In this document: positions 1-6,564 of the stretch, one piece after another
Position numbering within the stretch: the stretch's first letter is position 1
Layout: every line of letters begins with the position of its first letter
From: Streptomyces sp. NRRL WC-3618
GTDB taxonomy: Bacteria > Actinomycetota > Actinomycetes > Streptomycetales > Streptomycetaceae
Assembly (NCBI RefSeq): GCF_001280005.1
Contig: NZ_LGDW01000489.1
Span: 1-64,000, forward strand
Reading direction: 5' to 3'
Length of the DNA: 64,000 nt
Made by a program: the position numbers and the translations under genes
The notes under the pieces: generated by a model
Seen by the model: the letters and a program-made list of their open reading frames with translations, nothing else
Database searches by the model: none
Told to the model about the DNA's origin: nothing

Positions 1-16
1 CGCCGGGGGCGGGGCC

Positions 17-760
17 GTGGCGACCGGGCTTCCTTTGTGGGACCGGGTCGGCGGTGAACTGCGGCGGCTGCGTGGGCGGTTGCGGGCCGAGTGGTGGGCG
101 GTGGCAGTCGGGCTGGTGGTGGCGCTGCTGGGCGCTTCCGTCGTACCGGCGGTGGTGGGCGCGGCCGGGGTGCCGCTGCTGCGCCGGGTGCGGCGGGCCG
201 GTGAGGTACGGCGGGCGCGGGAGCGGCGGGGCGACGAGGTGATCGCGCTGTGCGCGGCGCTCGCCGGTGAGGTGCGCGCCGGACGGCAGCCGGGGGAGGC
301 GCTGCTGCGGGCGGCACGCGACTCCGGCGGCCTCGGAGAGGCACAGGCCTCGGTGCTGGCGGCTGCGCGGTTCGGCGGCGACGTACCCGGGGCGCTCGCC
401 GGGGCGGCCCGGCAACCGGGCGCGGAGGGGCTGTTGGGCCTCGCGGCGTGCTGGCGGGTGGCCGTCGACCAGGGCGCCGGTCTGGCGGCCGGACTGGACC
501 GCCTCGAAGGGGCCCTGCGCGCCGACCGGGACCAGCGTGCCGACCTACGCGCCCAGTTGGCGGGCGCCCGGTCGACGGCGGTGATGCTCGCCGGCCTGCC
601 GGTGCTGGGCCTGGTCCTGGGCACGGCACTGGGCGCCGACCCGCTGCACGTGCTGCTGCACACCGGCGCCGGACTGGGCTGCCTGCTGGTCGGCGGGGTG
701 CTGGAGGGCGTGGGGCTGTGGTGGGCGCTGGGCATCGTGCGGGGAGCGGAGGTGGCATGA
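17..760 (+). CDS. Type II secretion F-domain protein (TadB-like), possibly 5'-truncated
   Basis: Inner-membrane platform protein of a Tad/Flp-type pilus or secretion machine. About 247 residues are visible. A GTG at 17 gives a plausible start, but the frame is open to the window edge, so the true start may lie upstream. One hydrophobic segment lies near residues 27-60 and a pair near 185-240; between them is an Arg/Ala-rich cytoplasmic region with the helical character of F domains. The stop overlaps a short downstream frame by 4 bp, and a second F-domain gene follows, which is the usual TadB-TadC order. The TadA ATPase expected upstream would be outside the window. The family call rests on length, membrane layout and neighbours; no catalytic motif exists to confirm it. 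Confidence 0.75.
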   Translation: MATGLPLWDRVGGELRRLRGRLRAEWWAVAVGLVVALLGASVVPAVVGAAGVPLLRRVRRAGEVRRARERRGDEVIALCAALAGEVRAGRQPGEALLRAARDSGGLGEAQASVLAAARFGGDVPGALAGAARQPGAEGLLGLAACWRVAVDQGAGLAAGLDRLEGALRADRDQRADLRAQLAGARSTAVMLAGLPVLGLVLGTALGADPLHVLLHTGAGLGCLLVGGVLEGVGLWWALGIVRGAEVA

Positions 761-834
761 AGGCCGGCGAAGTGACTGGCGGGGGCCGTATCGGTGCGGC
801 TGTCCGGCGTGGTCGGAGAGGGGAGTCGCTGTGA
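757..834 (+). CDS. Possible 25-residue coupling ORF between the two F-domain genes
   Basis: A 25-codon frame starts at an ATGA overlap with the upstream stop (757-760) and ends at a GTGA overlap with the downstream start (831-834). Both junctions are therefore of the translational-coupling type. The peptide is basic and Gly/Arg-rich (starts MKAGEVTGG) and resembles nothing I recognise. It may be a translated spacer that passes ribosomes from the tadB-like to the tadC-like gene, or a chance frame in GC-rich DNA. Confidence 0.25.
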   Translation: MKAGEVTGGGRIGAAVRRGRRGESL

Positions 835-1631
835 GCGCGGAGGTTTTCCACAGGCTGGGGGTGGCGCTGGGGGTCGCGCTGGCCCTGGGGTGGCTGCTGC
901 GGTGGATCGAGACGGTACGGCGGGAGCGGAGGGTGCGCCGGAGGCTGGCCCGGCTGCTCGCGCTGGAGCTGGAGCGGGAACACGGCGCGGTAGGGCGTTG
1001 GTCCGGGGCACGGGAGGTCGTACGGCGGTGGCCCCCTGTGGTGGGAGCCGTGTGCGCCGGGTGGGTGCTGGTCGGGGGCGCGGCCGGAGTCGCGGTGGGG
1101 TTGGTCGCCGGGTTCGGGTGGTGGCGGTGGCGCCTGCGGCAGGCGGCCCGTCCTCCGGCGGCGGAGGACGTCGACGCGGCCGAGGCGGCACGGCAACTTC
1201 CGCTCGCCGCCGATCTGCTGGCCGCCTGCATCGCGGCCGGTGCCGGTCCGGTGATCGCGGCGCAGGCGGTGGGTGAGGCGCTGGCGGGACCGGTCGGGGA
1301 ACGGCTGGCGCGGGGTGCGGCGGAGGTACGGCTCGGCGGCGAACCGGCCGAAGCCTGGCGGAGGTTGGCGTCGACACCGGGGGCCGGCCCCCTGGCGGGC
1401 CTGCTGGAGCGGGCCGACGAGTCGGGCGTACCCGCGGCCGGACCCGTCGCACGCCTCGCGGCCGACACCCGCGCCGACTGGGGCCGCACCGCGACGGAAC
1501 GCGCTCGCCGGGCGGCCGTGATGGTCACCGCGCCGGTGGGGCTGTGCTTCCTGCCCGCGTTCATCGCGATCGGCGTACTGCCTGTGGTGATCGGGCTGGC
1601 GGACGGGTTGTTGGGCGGGGGTGGTGGATGA
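831..1631 (+). CDS. Type II secretion F-domain protein (TadC-like)
   Basis: Second membrane platform protein of the Tad-like system, 266 residues. The GTG start at 831 is preceded by a strong GGAGAGGGGAG site. Hydrophobic segments occur near residues 5-22, 65-95 and 225-262, with a long cytoplasmic stretch between containing the LPLAADLLAACIAAGAGP region typical of actinobacterial TadC-like proteins. It follows the TadB-like gene closely and precedes the pilin-like and TadE-like genes, so the five genes form one operon. The DNA is strongly GC-rich and typical of the host core. Confidence 0.8.
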   Translation: MSAEVFHRLGVALGVALALGWLLRWIETVRRERRVRRRLARLLALELEREHGAVGRWSGAREVVRRWPPVVGAVCAGWVLVGGAAGVAVGLVAGFGWWRWRLRQAARPPAAEDVDAAEAARQLPLAADLLAACIAAGAGPVIAAQAVGEALAGPVGERLARGAAEVRLGGEPAEAWRRLASTPGAGPLAGLLERADESGVPAAGPVARLAADTRADWGRTATERARRAAVMVTAPVGLCFLPAFIAIGVLPVVIGLADGLLGGGGG

Positions 1632-1693
1632 CACCAGCGGTGCCTGATCAGGAGCGGGTCATCAACAGCGATACGGCAAAGGCCAGTTACCGG

Positions 1694-1735
1694 CAGTAAG
1701 TCATCAGCAGTAAGTCGTCAGCAGTAGGTCGTCAG
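1694..1735. repeat. Three tandem 14-bp repeats upstream of the pilin-like gene
   Basis: Three head-to-tail copies of CAGTAAGTCRTCAG (the third has AGG for AAG) occupy 1694-1735, in the 143-bp gap between the tadC-like gene and the DUF4244 gene. The flanks carry partial units (GTCATCAACAG). They sit where a promoter or leader for the highly expressed pilin-like gene would be. No matching regulator site is known to me. Confidence 0.7.
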
Positions 1736-1774
1736 GGTTAGTCATCAACAGAGCTCAAAACAACGGGAGTTGAG

Positions 1775-1993
1775 ATGTTCACAGTAGTGCGGGAACGAAT
1801 GTGTGCCCTGGTGCGCAGGACGCGTGCGGTGCTGGTGGCGCGGAGGGATGCCGGGATGGTGACCTCGGAGTACGCCGTCGGCATCATCGCCGCGGTGGCC
1901 TTCGCCGCGGTGCTCTACAAAGTCGTGACGAGCGGGCAGGTCAGCTCGGAATTGCAGGCCATCGTGAAGAAGGCCCTCGATGCCAAAATGTGA
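1775..1993 (+). CDS. DUF4244 protein, Flp-pilin-like subunit
   Basis: 72-residue protein with a basic N-terminus (residues 1-28), then a single hydrophobic segment beginning GMVTSEYAVGIIAAVAFAA and a short polar tail. The Glu near the start of the hydrophobic helix (T-S-E-Y) matches the Glu+5 logic of Flp/type IV pilins, so this is likely the major pilin-like substrate of the adjacent Tad machinery. The ATG at 1775 has a GGGAG site 5-6 nt upstream. It overlaps the next gene by 14 bp, implying cotranslation. Confidence 0.8.
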   Translation: MFTVVRERMCALVRRTRAVLVARRDAGMVTSEYAVGIIAAVAFAAVLYKVVTSGQVSSELQAIVKKALDAKM

Positions 1994-2348
1994 ACGCCGG
2001 GGCGGGGACCAGGGGTTCGTGACCGCCGAGGCCGCTGTGGTGCTTCCCGCGCTGGTGCTGTTCTCGATGGCGCTGGTCTGGGCCCTGCTCGTCGCCGCCG
2101 CGCAGATCCAATGCGTGGACGCGGCCCGGGCCGGTGCCCGGGCCGCCGCCCGTCAGGACCCGCCCGGTGCGGTCGCCGAGGTGGCTCGCGGGGCGGCCCC
2201 GCGCGGGGCGGAGGTCACCGTCACCAGAGAGGGCGACCTCGTGCGCGTGGAGGTCGTGGCGCAGCCGCCGGGGCTCGGTGGCCTGACCGTCGATGTGGCG
2301 CACGAAGCGGTGGCGTTGGCGGAGGAGACGGTGGGGGTGGGCGCGTGA
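1980..2348 (+). CDS. TadE-like minor pilin
   Basis: 122-residue protein with the TadE hallmark: a short basic leader followed by GFVTAEAAVVLPALVLFSMA, i.e. a processing-type Glu and one N-terminal transmembrane helix, then an extracellular domain rich in Ala, Arg and Val. The ATG at 1980 lies inside the upstream gene with an AAGAAGG site. An in-frame GTG at 2019 would remove the leader and is less likely. It probably packs with the DUF4244 pilin in the fibre or at its base. The stop overlaps the next start. Confidence 0.85.
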   Translation: MPKCERRGGDQGFVTAEAAVVLPALVLFSMALVWALLVAAAQIQCVDAARAGARAAARQDPPGAVAEVARGAAPRGAEVTVTREGDLVRVEVVAQPPGLGGLTVDVAHEAVALAEETVGVGA

Positions 2349-2809
2349 AACGCCTGGGAAGGGGGCGCCTCGTCAGTTTCGCCAGAGCCGCTGTCTCCGC
2401 TCGCCCGATCCACTCCGACCGTGGCTCCGCGACCGTCTGGAGCGTGGGTGCCATCGCCGTCCTGTGCGTGGTGTTCGGCGTTGTGCTCGCCGTGGGGCAG
2501 GCCGCTGTGGCCCGGCATCGGGCAGCCGCCGGTGCGGATCTGGCGGCGCTCGCGGCGGCGGACCACTGGACGGAGGGCGTCCCGGCGGCCTGTGCGCGGG
2601 CGGACCGGGTGGCCGCTGCCCAGGGCACCCGGCTTGCTCGGTGCGCACTGGTGGGTGAGGTGTCGGACCTGACGGTGACAGCGGGACGGGGCCTGTTCGA
2701 GGCGGAGGTCCGAGCGAGGGCGGGCCCACCTGGGCCACCAGGCCCACCAAGCCCACCCGGGCTACCAGGCCCACCTGGGCCTCTGCGGCCGCCTGAGCCG
2801 CCCCCGTAG
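2345..2809 (+). CDS. Second TadE-like protein (Rv3654c type) with collagen-like Pro-Gly tail
   Basis: 154 residues from a GTG at 2345 that overlaps the preceding stop by 4 bp. After a basic leader comes DRGSATVWSVGAIAVLC, one hydrophobic helix and an Ala-rich helical segment ending RHRAAAGADLAALAAADHW, a pattern shared with the mycobacterial Rv3654c TadE-like family. The last roughly 30 residues are a run of PPG/PGP triplets (about residues 125-154). This tail looks like an extended polyproline or collagen-like segment that may reach through the cell wall. It is the last gene of the Tad operon; the next gene is convergent. Confidence 0.8.
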   Translation: MKRLGRGRLVSFARAAVSARPIHSDRGSATVWSVGAIAVLCVVFGVVLAVGQAAVARHRAAAGADLAALAAADHWTEGVPAACARADRVAAAQGTRLARCALVGEVSDLTVTAGRGLFEAEVRARAGPPGPPGPPSPPGLPGPPGPLRPPEPPP

Positions 2810-2823
2810 GGCATGCCCCAGGT

Positions 2824-5298
2824 TCAGCCCCTGTCGTCCGGAGCCTTCTCCTCAGGCGCCCCCTGGAGCAGAACGGTCAGCAAGCGCACCGCTCCCCGCT
2901 TGTGCAAGGGCTCGTTGCCGTTGCCGCACTTGGGGGACTGGATGCAGGACGGGCAGCCGGCGTCGCACTCGCAGGCGGCGATGGCCTGGCGGGTGGCCGT
3001 CAGCCAGGAGCGGGCCGTGTGGAAGGCCCGCTCCGCGAAGCCCGCGCCGCCTGGGTGGCCGTCGTACACGAAGACCGTGGGAAGGAGGGTGTCCGGGTGG
3101 AGCGGGACGGAGACGCCGCCGATGTCCCAGCGGTCGCAGGTCGCGAACAGGGGCAGCATGCCGATCGACGCGTGCTCGGCGGCGTGCAGGGCCCCGCCGA
3201 GGATCTCCGGGTTGATCCGGGCGGCGTCGAGCTGGTCCTCGGTGACCGTCCACCACACGGCACGGGTGCGCAGCGTACGAGGAGGGAGGTCGAGCTTCGT
3301 CTCGCCCAGGACCTCACCGGTGATGACGCGTCGGCGCAGGAAGGAGACGACCTGGTTGGTGACCTCCACGGAGCCGTAGCAGAGGCGGCCGTCGCCCCAC
3401 GGGATCTCGACGTCGGTCTCCAGGACGGCGATGGACGTGGTGTCGCGGGCGACCGTCGAATACGGCGGGTTCGCCTCCTCGACCAGGGCCACCGAGTCCG
3501 CCAGATCGAGGGAGCGGACGAGATACGTGCGGCCCTGGTGGAGATGGACCGCGCCCTCGTGCACGGCCGTGTGCGCGGCGCCCGCGTCGACCGTGCCCAG
3601 CAGCCGTCCCGTGCCCTCCTCGACGATCTGGACCGGACTGCCGCCACCGCCCCGGATGTCGGCCAGGTCGGCGGCCCGTTCGCGGCGGGTCCAGTGCCAG
3701 GCCCTGGTCCGGCGGCGGAGCAGCTTCGCGGCCTCCAACTGCGGCAGCAGGGCGGCGGTTTCGGGGCCGAAGAGGGCCAGGTCCTCCTCGACCAGGGGGG
3801 ATTCGGCCGCGGCGGCGCACAGATGGGGGGCGAGGACATACGGGTTGTCCGGGTCGAGGACCGTCGACTCGACGGGTTGGTCGAACAGGGCCTCCGGGTG
3901 GTGGACGAGAAACGTGTCCAGCGGGTCGTCGCGGGCGACCAGGATCGCCAGCGCGCCCTGTCCGGCCCGCCCGGCGCGGCCCGCCTGCTGCCACAGGGAG
4001 GCGCGGGTGCCCGGGTAGCCGGCGATGACGACGGCGTCCAACCCCGAGACGTCGATACCGAGTTCGAGGGCGGTGGTGGCGGCGAGACCGAGCAGTTCGC
4101 CGGAGTGGAGGGCCTGTTCGAGGGCTCTGCGCTCCTCGGGGAGGTAGCCGCCTCGGTAGGCGGCCACGCGCCGGGCCAGCGAGCGGTCGACCTCGGACAG
4201 TCGTTCCTGGGCGATCACCGAGATCAGCTCGGCACCGCGCCGGGAGCGTACGAAGGCCACCGAGCGCACGCCCTGGAGGGTGAGGTCGGTCAGCAGGTCG
4301 GCGGTCTCCGCGGTGGCCGTACGGCGGACGGGGGCGCCCTTCTCGCCGTGCAGTTCGGTGAGCGGCGGTTCCCAGAGGGCGAACACCAGTTCACCGCGCG
4401 GTGAGGCGTCGTCGGCGACCTCGACCACCGGCAGGCCCGTCAGGCGGCCCGCCGCGACTGCCGGCTCGGCGGCCGTGGCGGAGGCGAGCAGGAAGACGGG
4501 GGAGGCGCCGTAGCGGGCGCACAGGCGGCGCAGCCGGCGCAGGACCTGGGCGACGTGGGAGCCGAAGACACCGCGGTAGGTGTGGCATTCGTCGATGACG
4601 ACGTACTTCAGCGACTTCAGGAAGGAGGACCAGCGGGGGTGGGACGGGAGTATTCCCCGGTGCAGCATGTCCGGGTTGGTGAGGACGTAGTTCGCGTACT
4701 GCCGGACCCACTCGCGTTCCTCGACGGGGGTGTCGCCGTCGTACACGGCCGGTCGCACGGCGTTTCCCAATGGTTGTGAAAGTTCCTTCACGGAACGTCG
4801 CTGGTCGGCTGCGAGGGCCTTGGTGGGGGCGAGGTACAGGGCGGTCGCCCCGCGGCCGTTGGGTGCCTCGGAGCCGTCCAGGAGGCGGGAGAGGACCGGC
4901 ACGAGATACGCGAGCGACTTGCCCGAGGCGGTGCCTGTGGCGACGATCACGTTGTCGCCGTCCAGAGCGTGCTCGGCGGCCAGTGCCTGGTGGGCCCAGG
5001 GGTGTTCGATCCCGGCGGCCTGGACGGCTGCGATGACCTCGGGACGAATCCGGTCGGGCCAGACGGCATGGCGGCCCGCACGTGGGGGCAAGTGCTCCGT
5101 ATGAGTGATGCGCGAAGCCCGGCTCGGCCCCGAGGCGAGCCGGTCCAGGATCGTGCCCGGATCGGGTCGCCCGGCGGCGAAAGTCGAGGGTCGTTCGGAT
5201 CGGTGATTCTTGGCCATCGGGATCGAGTGTGTCACTGGCGTGACGGACAATGGGCCCAAGGCGTCGTGCACGCCCTGCGGTAAGTGATTGAATGCCAT
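2824..5298 (-). CDS. DEAD/DEAH-box helicase with C-terminal DUF1998 zinc domain
   Basis: 824-residue superfamily 2 helicase of the YprA/Hrq1-like type. Walker A is TGTASGKS (about residue 118), motif II is DECH in VIDECHTYRGVFGSH, and motif VI is QQAGRAGRAG. The C-terminus carries a four-cysteine cluster (CECDAGCPSC...C) of the DUF1998 zinc domain. It probably unwinds DNA in repair. The start chosen gives MAFNHL, in which codon 6 is TTA, the rare leucine codon read by the bldA tRNA. A later in-frame ATG (IPMAKN, about 27 codons downstream) would avoid this codon. It diverges from bldG, and the two promoters must share about 80 bp. Confidence 0.9.
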   Translation of the reverse strand: MAFNHLPQGVHDALGPLSVTPVTHSIPMAKNHRSERPSTFAAGRPDPGTILDRLASGPSRASRITHTEHLPPRAGRHAVWPDRIRPEVIAAVQAAGIEHPWAHQALAAEHALDGDNVIVATGTASGKSLAYLVPVLSRLLDGSEAPNGRGATALYLAPTKALAADQRRSVKELSQPLGNAVRPAVYDGDTPVEEREWVRQYANYVLTNPDMLHRGILPSHPRWSSFLKSLKYVVIDECHTYRGVFGSHVAQVLRRLRRLCARYGASPVFLLASATAAEPAVAAGRLTGLPVVEVADDASPRGELVFALWEPPLTELHGEKGAPVRRTATAETADLLTDLTLQGVRSVAFVRSRRGAELISVIAQERLSEVDRSLARRVAAYRGGYLPEERRALEQALHSGELLGLAATTALELGIDVSGLDAVVIAGYPGTRASLWQQAGRAGRAGQGALAILVARDDPLDTFLVHHPEALFDQPVESTVLDPDNPYVLAPHLCAAAAESPLVEEDLALFGPETAALLPQLEAAKLLRRRTRAWHWTRRERAADLADIRGGGGSPVQIVEEGTGRLLGTVDAGAAHTAVHEGAVHLHQGRTYLVRSLDLADSVALVEEANPPYSTVARDTTSIAVLETDVEIPWGDGRLCYGSVEVTNQVVSFLRRRVITGEVLGETKLDLPPRTLRTRAVWWTVTEDQLDAARINPEILGGALHAAEHASIGMLPLFATCDRWDIGGVSVPLHPDTLLPTVFVYDGHPGGAGFAERAFHTARSWLTATRQAIAACECDAGCPSCIQSPKCGNGNEPLHKRGAVRLLTVLLQGAPEEKAPDDRG

Positions 5299-5378
5299 CG
5301 CGGCTGGCGAACCGTCCTGGGGACTCTGCCGAGGTGTCCCTTGGGATGACCGCTCGATAGCAAGGTGCTGGAGGATCC

Positions 5379-5720
5379 GTGGACCTGTCCCTGTCGACCC
5401 GTACCGTCGGCGATCGTACGGTCGTCGAGGTCGGTGGCGAAATCGACGTTTATACCGCGCCCAAGCTGCGTGAGCAGCTGGTCGAGCTGGTCAACGACGG
5501 GAGTTTTCACCTCGTCGTCGACATGGAGGGAGTCGACTTCCTCGACTCCACCGGGCTCGGCGTGCTGGTCGGTGGCCTGAAGCGTGTGCGTGCCCATGAG
5601 GGCTCGCTGCGCCTGGTCTGCAACCAGGAGCGCATTCTGAAGATCTTCCGCATCACCGGTCTCACCAAGGTGTTCCCGATTCACACCTCGGTCGACGAAG
5701 CGGTGGCGGCCACCGACTGA
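5379..5720 (+). CDS. bldG: Anti-anti-sigma factor BldG
   Basis: 113-residue STAS-domain protein. The phosphorylatable serine is Ser57 in [10 protein letters not shown], the SpoIIAA/RsbV signature. In its unphosphorylated form this family binds and titrates anti-sigma HATPase proteins; in Streptomyces BldG is needed for aerial growth and antibiotic production. The GTG at 5379 follows a GGAGG site (5370 region). The next gene encodes an HATPase-fold protein, the classic partner arrangement, with a GC-rich hairpin in the gap. Sequence and context make this one of the most secure calls here. Confidence 0.95.
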   Translation: MDLSLSTRTVGDRTVVEVGGEIDVYTAPKLREQLVELVNDGSFHLVVDMEGVDFLDSTGLGVLVGGLKRVRAHEGSLRLVCNQERILKIFRITGLTKVFPIHTSVDEAVAATD

Positions 5721-5784
5721 CGGCCGTTTACCGGACGCGCATGCGGTCACTCGTACGCGCGTTCGTGACGGAAGAGTTAACGAC

Positions 5785-5814
5785 GGGGGTCCGGGTCTCG
5801 GCGACCCGGCCCCC
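5785..5814 (+). terminator. GC-rich hairpin between bldG and its partner gene
   Basis: A 12-13-bp stem (GGGGGTCCGGGTC pairing with GACCCGGCCCCC) with a 5-nt loop lies 65 bp after the bldG stop and 31 bp before the next start. No U-tract follows, so it may attenuate or stabilise RNA and give more bldG than partner transcript. Confidence 0.5.
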
Positions 5815-5845
5815 TGACCGCACGCCCGTATTCCGAGGGGGATGC

Positions 5846-6277
5846 ATGGCCACCGTTGAACTCCGCTTCAGCGCGCTGCCCGAGCACGTCAGGACCGCCC
5901 GACTGGTGGCGGCAGCGGTGGCGCGCAGGGCCGGAGTGGACGAGGCCGTACTCGACGAGGTGCGACTCGCCGTCGGCGAGGCGTGTTCCCGTGCCGTCGG
6001 ACTGCATCAGAGCGGTGGTATCTCGGAGCCCGTTTGGGTGACGCTGACCGAGGAGGAGAAGCTGTTCTCCATCGAGGTCGGCGACGAGGCACCCCGCTCG
6101 TCTCCCGGTGAGGGCGCTTCGGGTGGCGGCGACGTGGACGTGGATGCCGAGGAGGACGAGATGGGCCTCGCGGTCATCAGCGGCCTCGTCGACGACGTCG
6201 AGGTCACCGCAGGGGAGAACGGCGGATCGATCCGCATGAGCTGGCCGACCGCGCCGCCGGTCACGCTCGTCCCCTGA
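5846..6277 (+). CDS. HATPase-fold anti-sigma-like protein, BldG partner
   Basis: 143-residue protein of the RsbW/SpoIIAB HATPase type. The start ATG at 5846 has GAGGGGGA just upstream. The N-box region reads DEVRLAVGEACSRAVGL: the Glu is present, but the Asn that binds Mg-ATP in active kinases (E-A-C-x-N) is replaced by Arg. An acidic stretch (DVDVDAEEDEMGL) precedes the G1-like region. It lies directly downstream of bldG and is likely co-transcribed, so it is a candidate BldG-binding regulator. Because the N-box is altered, a binding or scaffold role is as likely as kinase activity. Confidence 0.8.
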   Translation: MATVELRFSALPEHVRTARLVAAAVARRAGVDEAVLDEVRLAVGEACSRAVGLHQSGGISEPVWVTLTEEEKLFSIEVGDEAPRSSPGEGASGGGDVDVDAEEDEMGLAVISGLVDDVEVTAGENGGSIRMSWPTAPPVTLVP

Positions 6278-6299
6278 CCCGCCCCTCTGCTACTACCTC

Positions 6300-6335
6300 A
6301 AGGGCCCTGCTGAGCAGGGCCCTTGGTGTTTTTAT
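6300..6335 (+). terminator. Rho-independent terminator after the bldG operon
   Basis: Perfect 10-bp stem AAGGGCCCTG / CAGGGCCCTT with a 5-nt loop at 6300-6324, followed by GGTGTTTTTA. It lies 22 bp after the stop and clearly ends the bldG transcript ahead of hppA. Confidence 0.9.
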
Positions 6336-6564
6336 CGGCGACCTCCAGAATTAGTGAAGGAATTCACGATCTGGTCGCGCGATCATTTGATCAAGCGTGA
6401 ATGCGTCTGTGCCATTACGCCATATGGCCCAATAGATCTCCTCTCGATCATTCGCTGAATAGCATGGGGCAATCTATTCCGTTTCCGCGTACTGTTTTGA
6501 TCAGGTTCCGGTACCTACAATCCCGTCCACATCTTGAGCTCAGCCCAAGCGTCAAGGAGGACGA

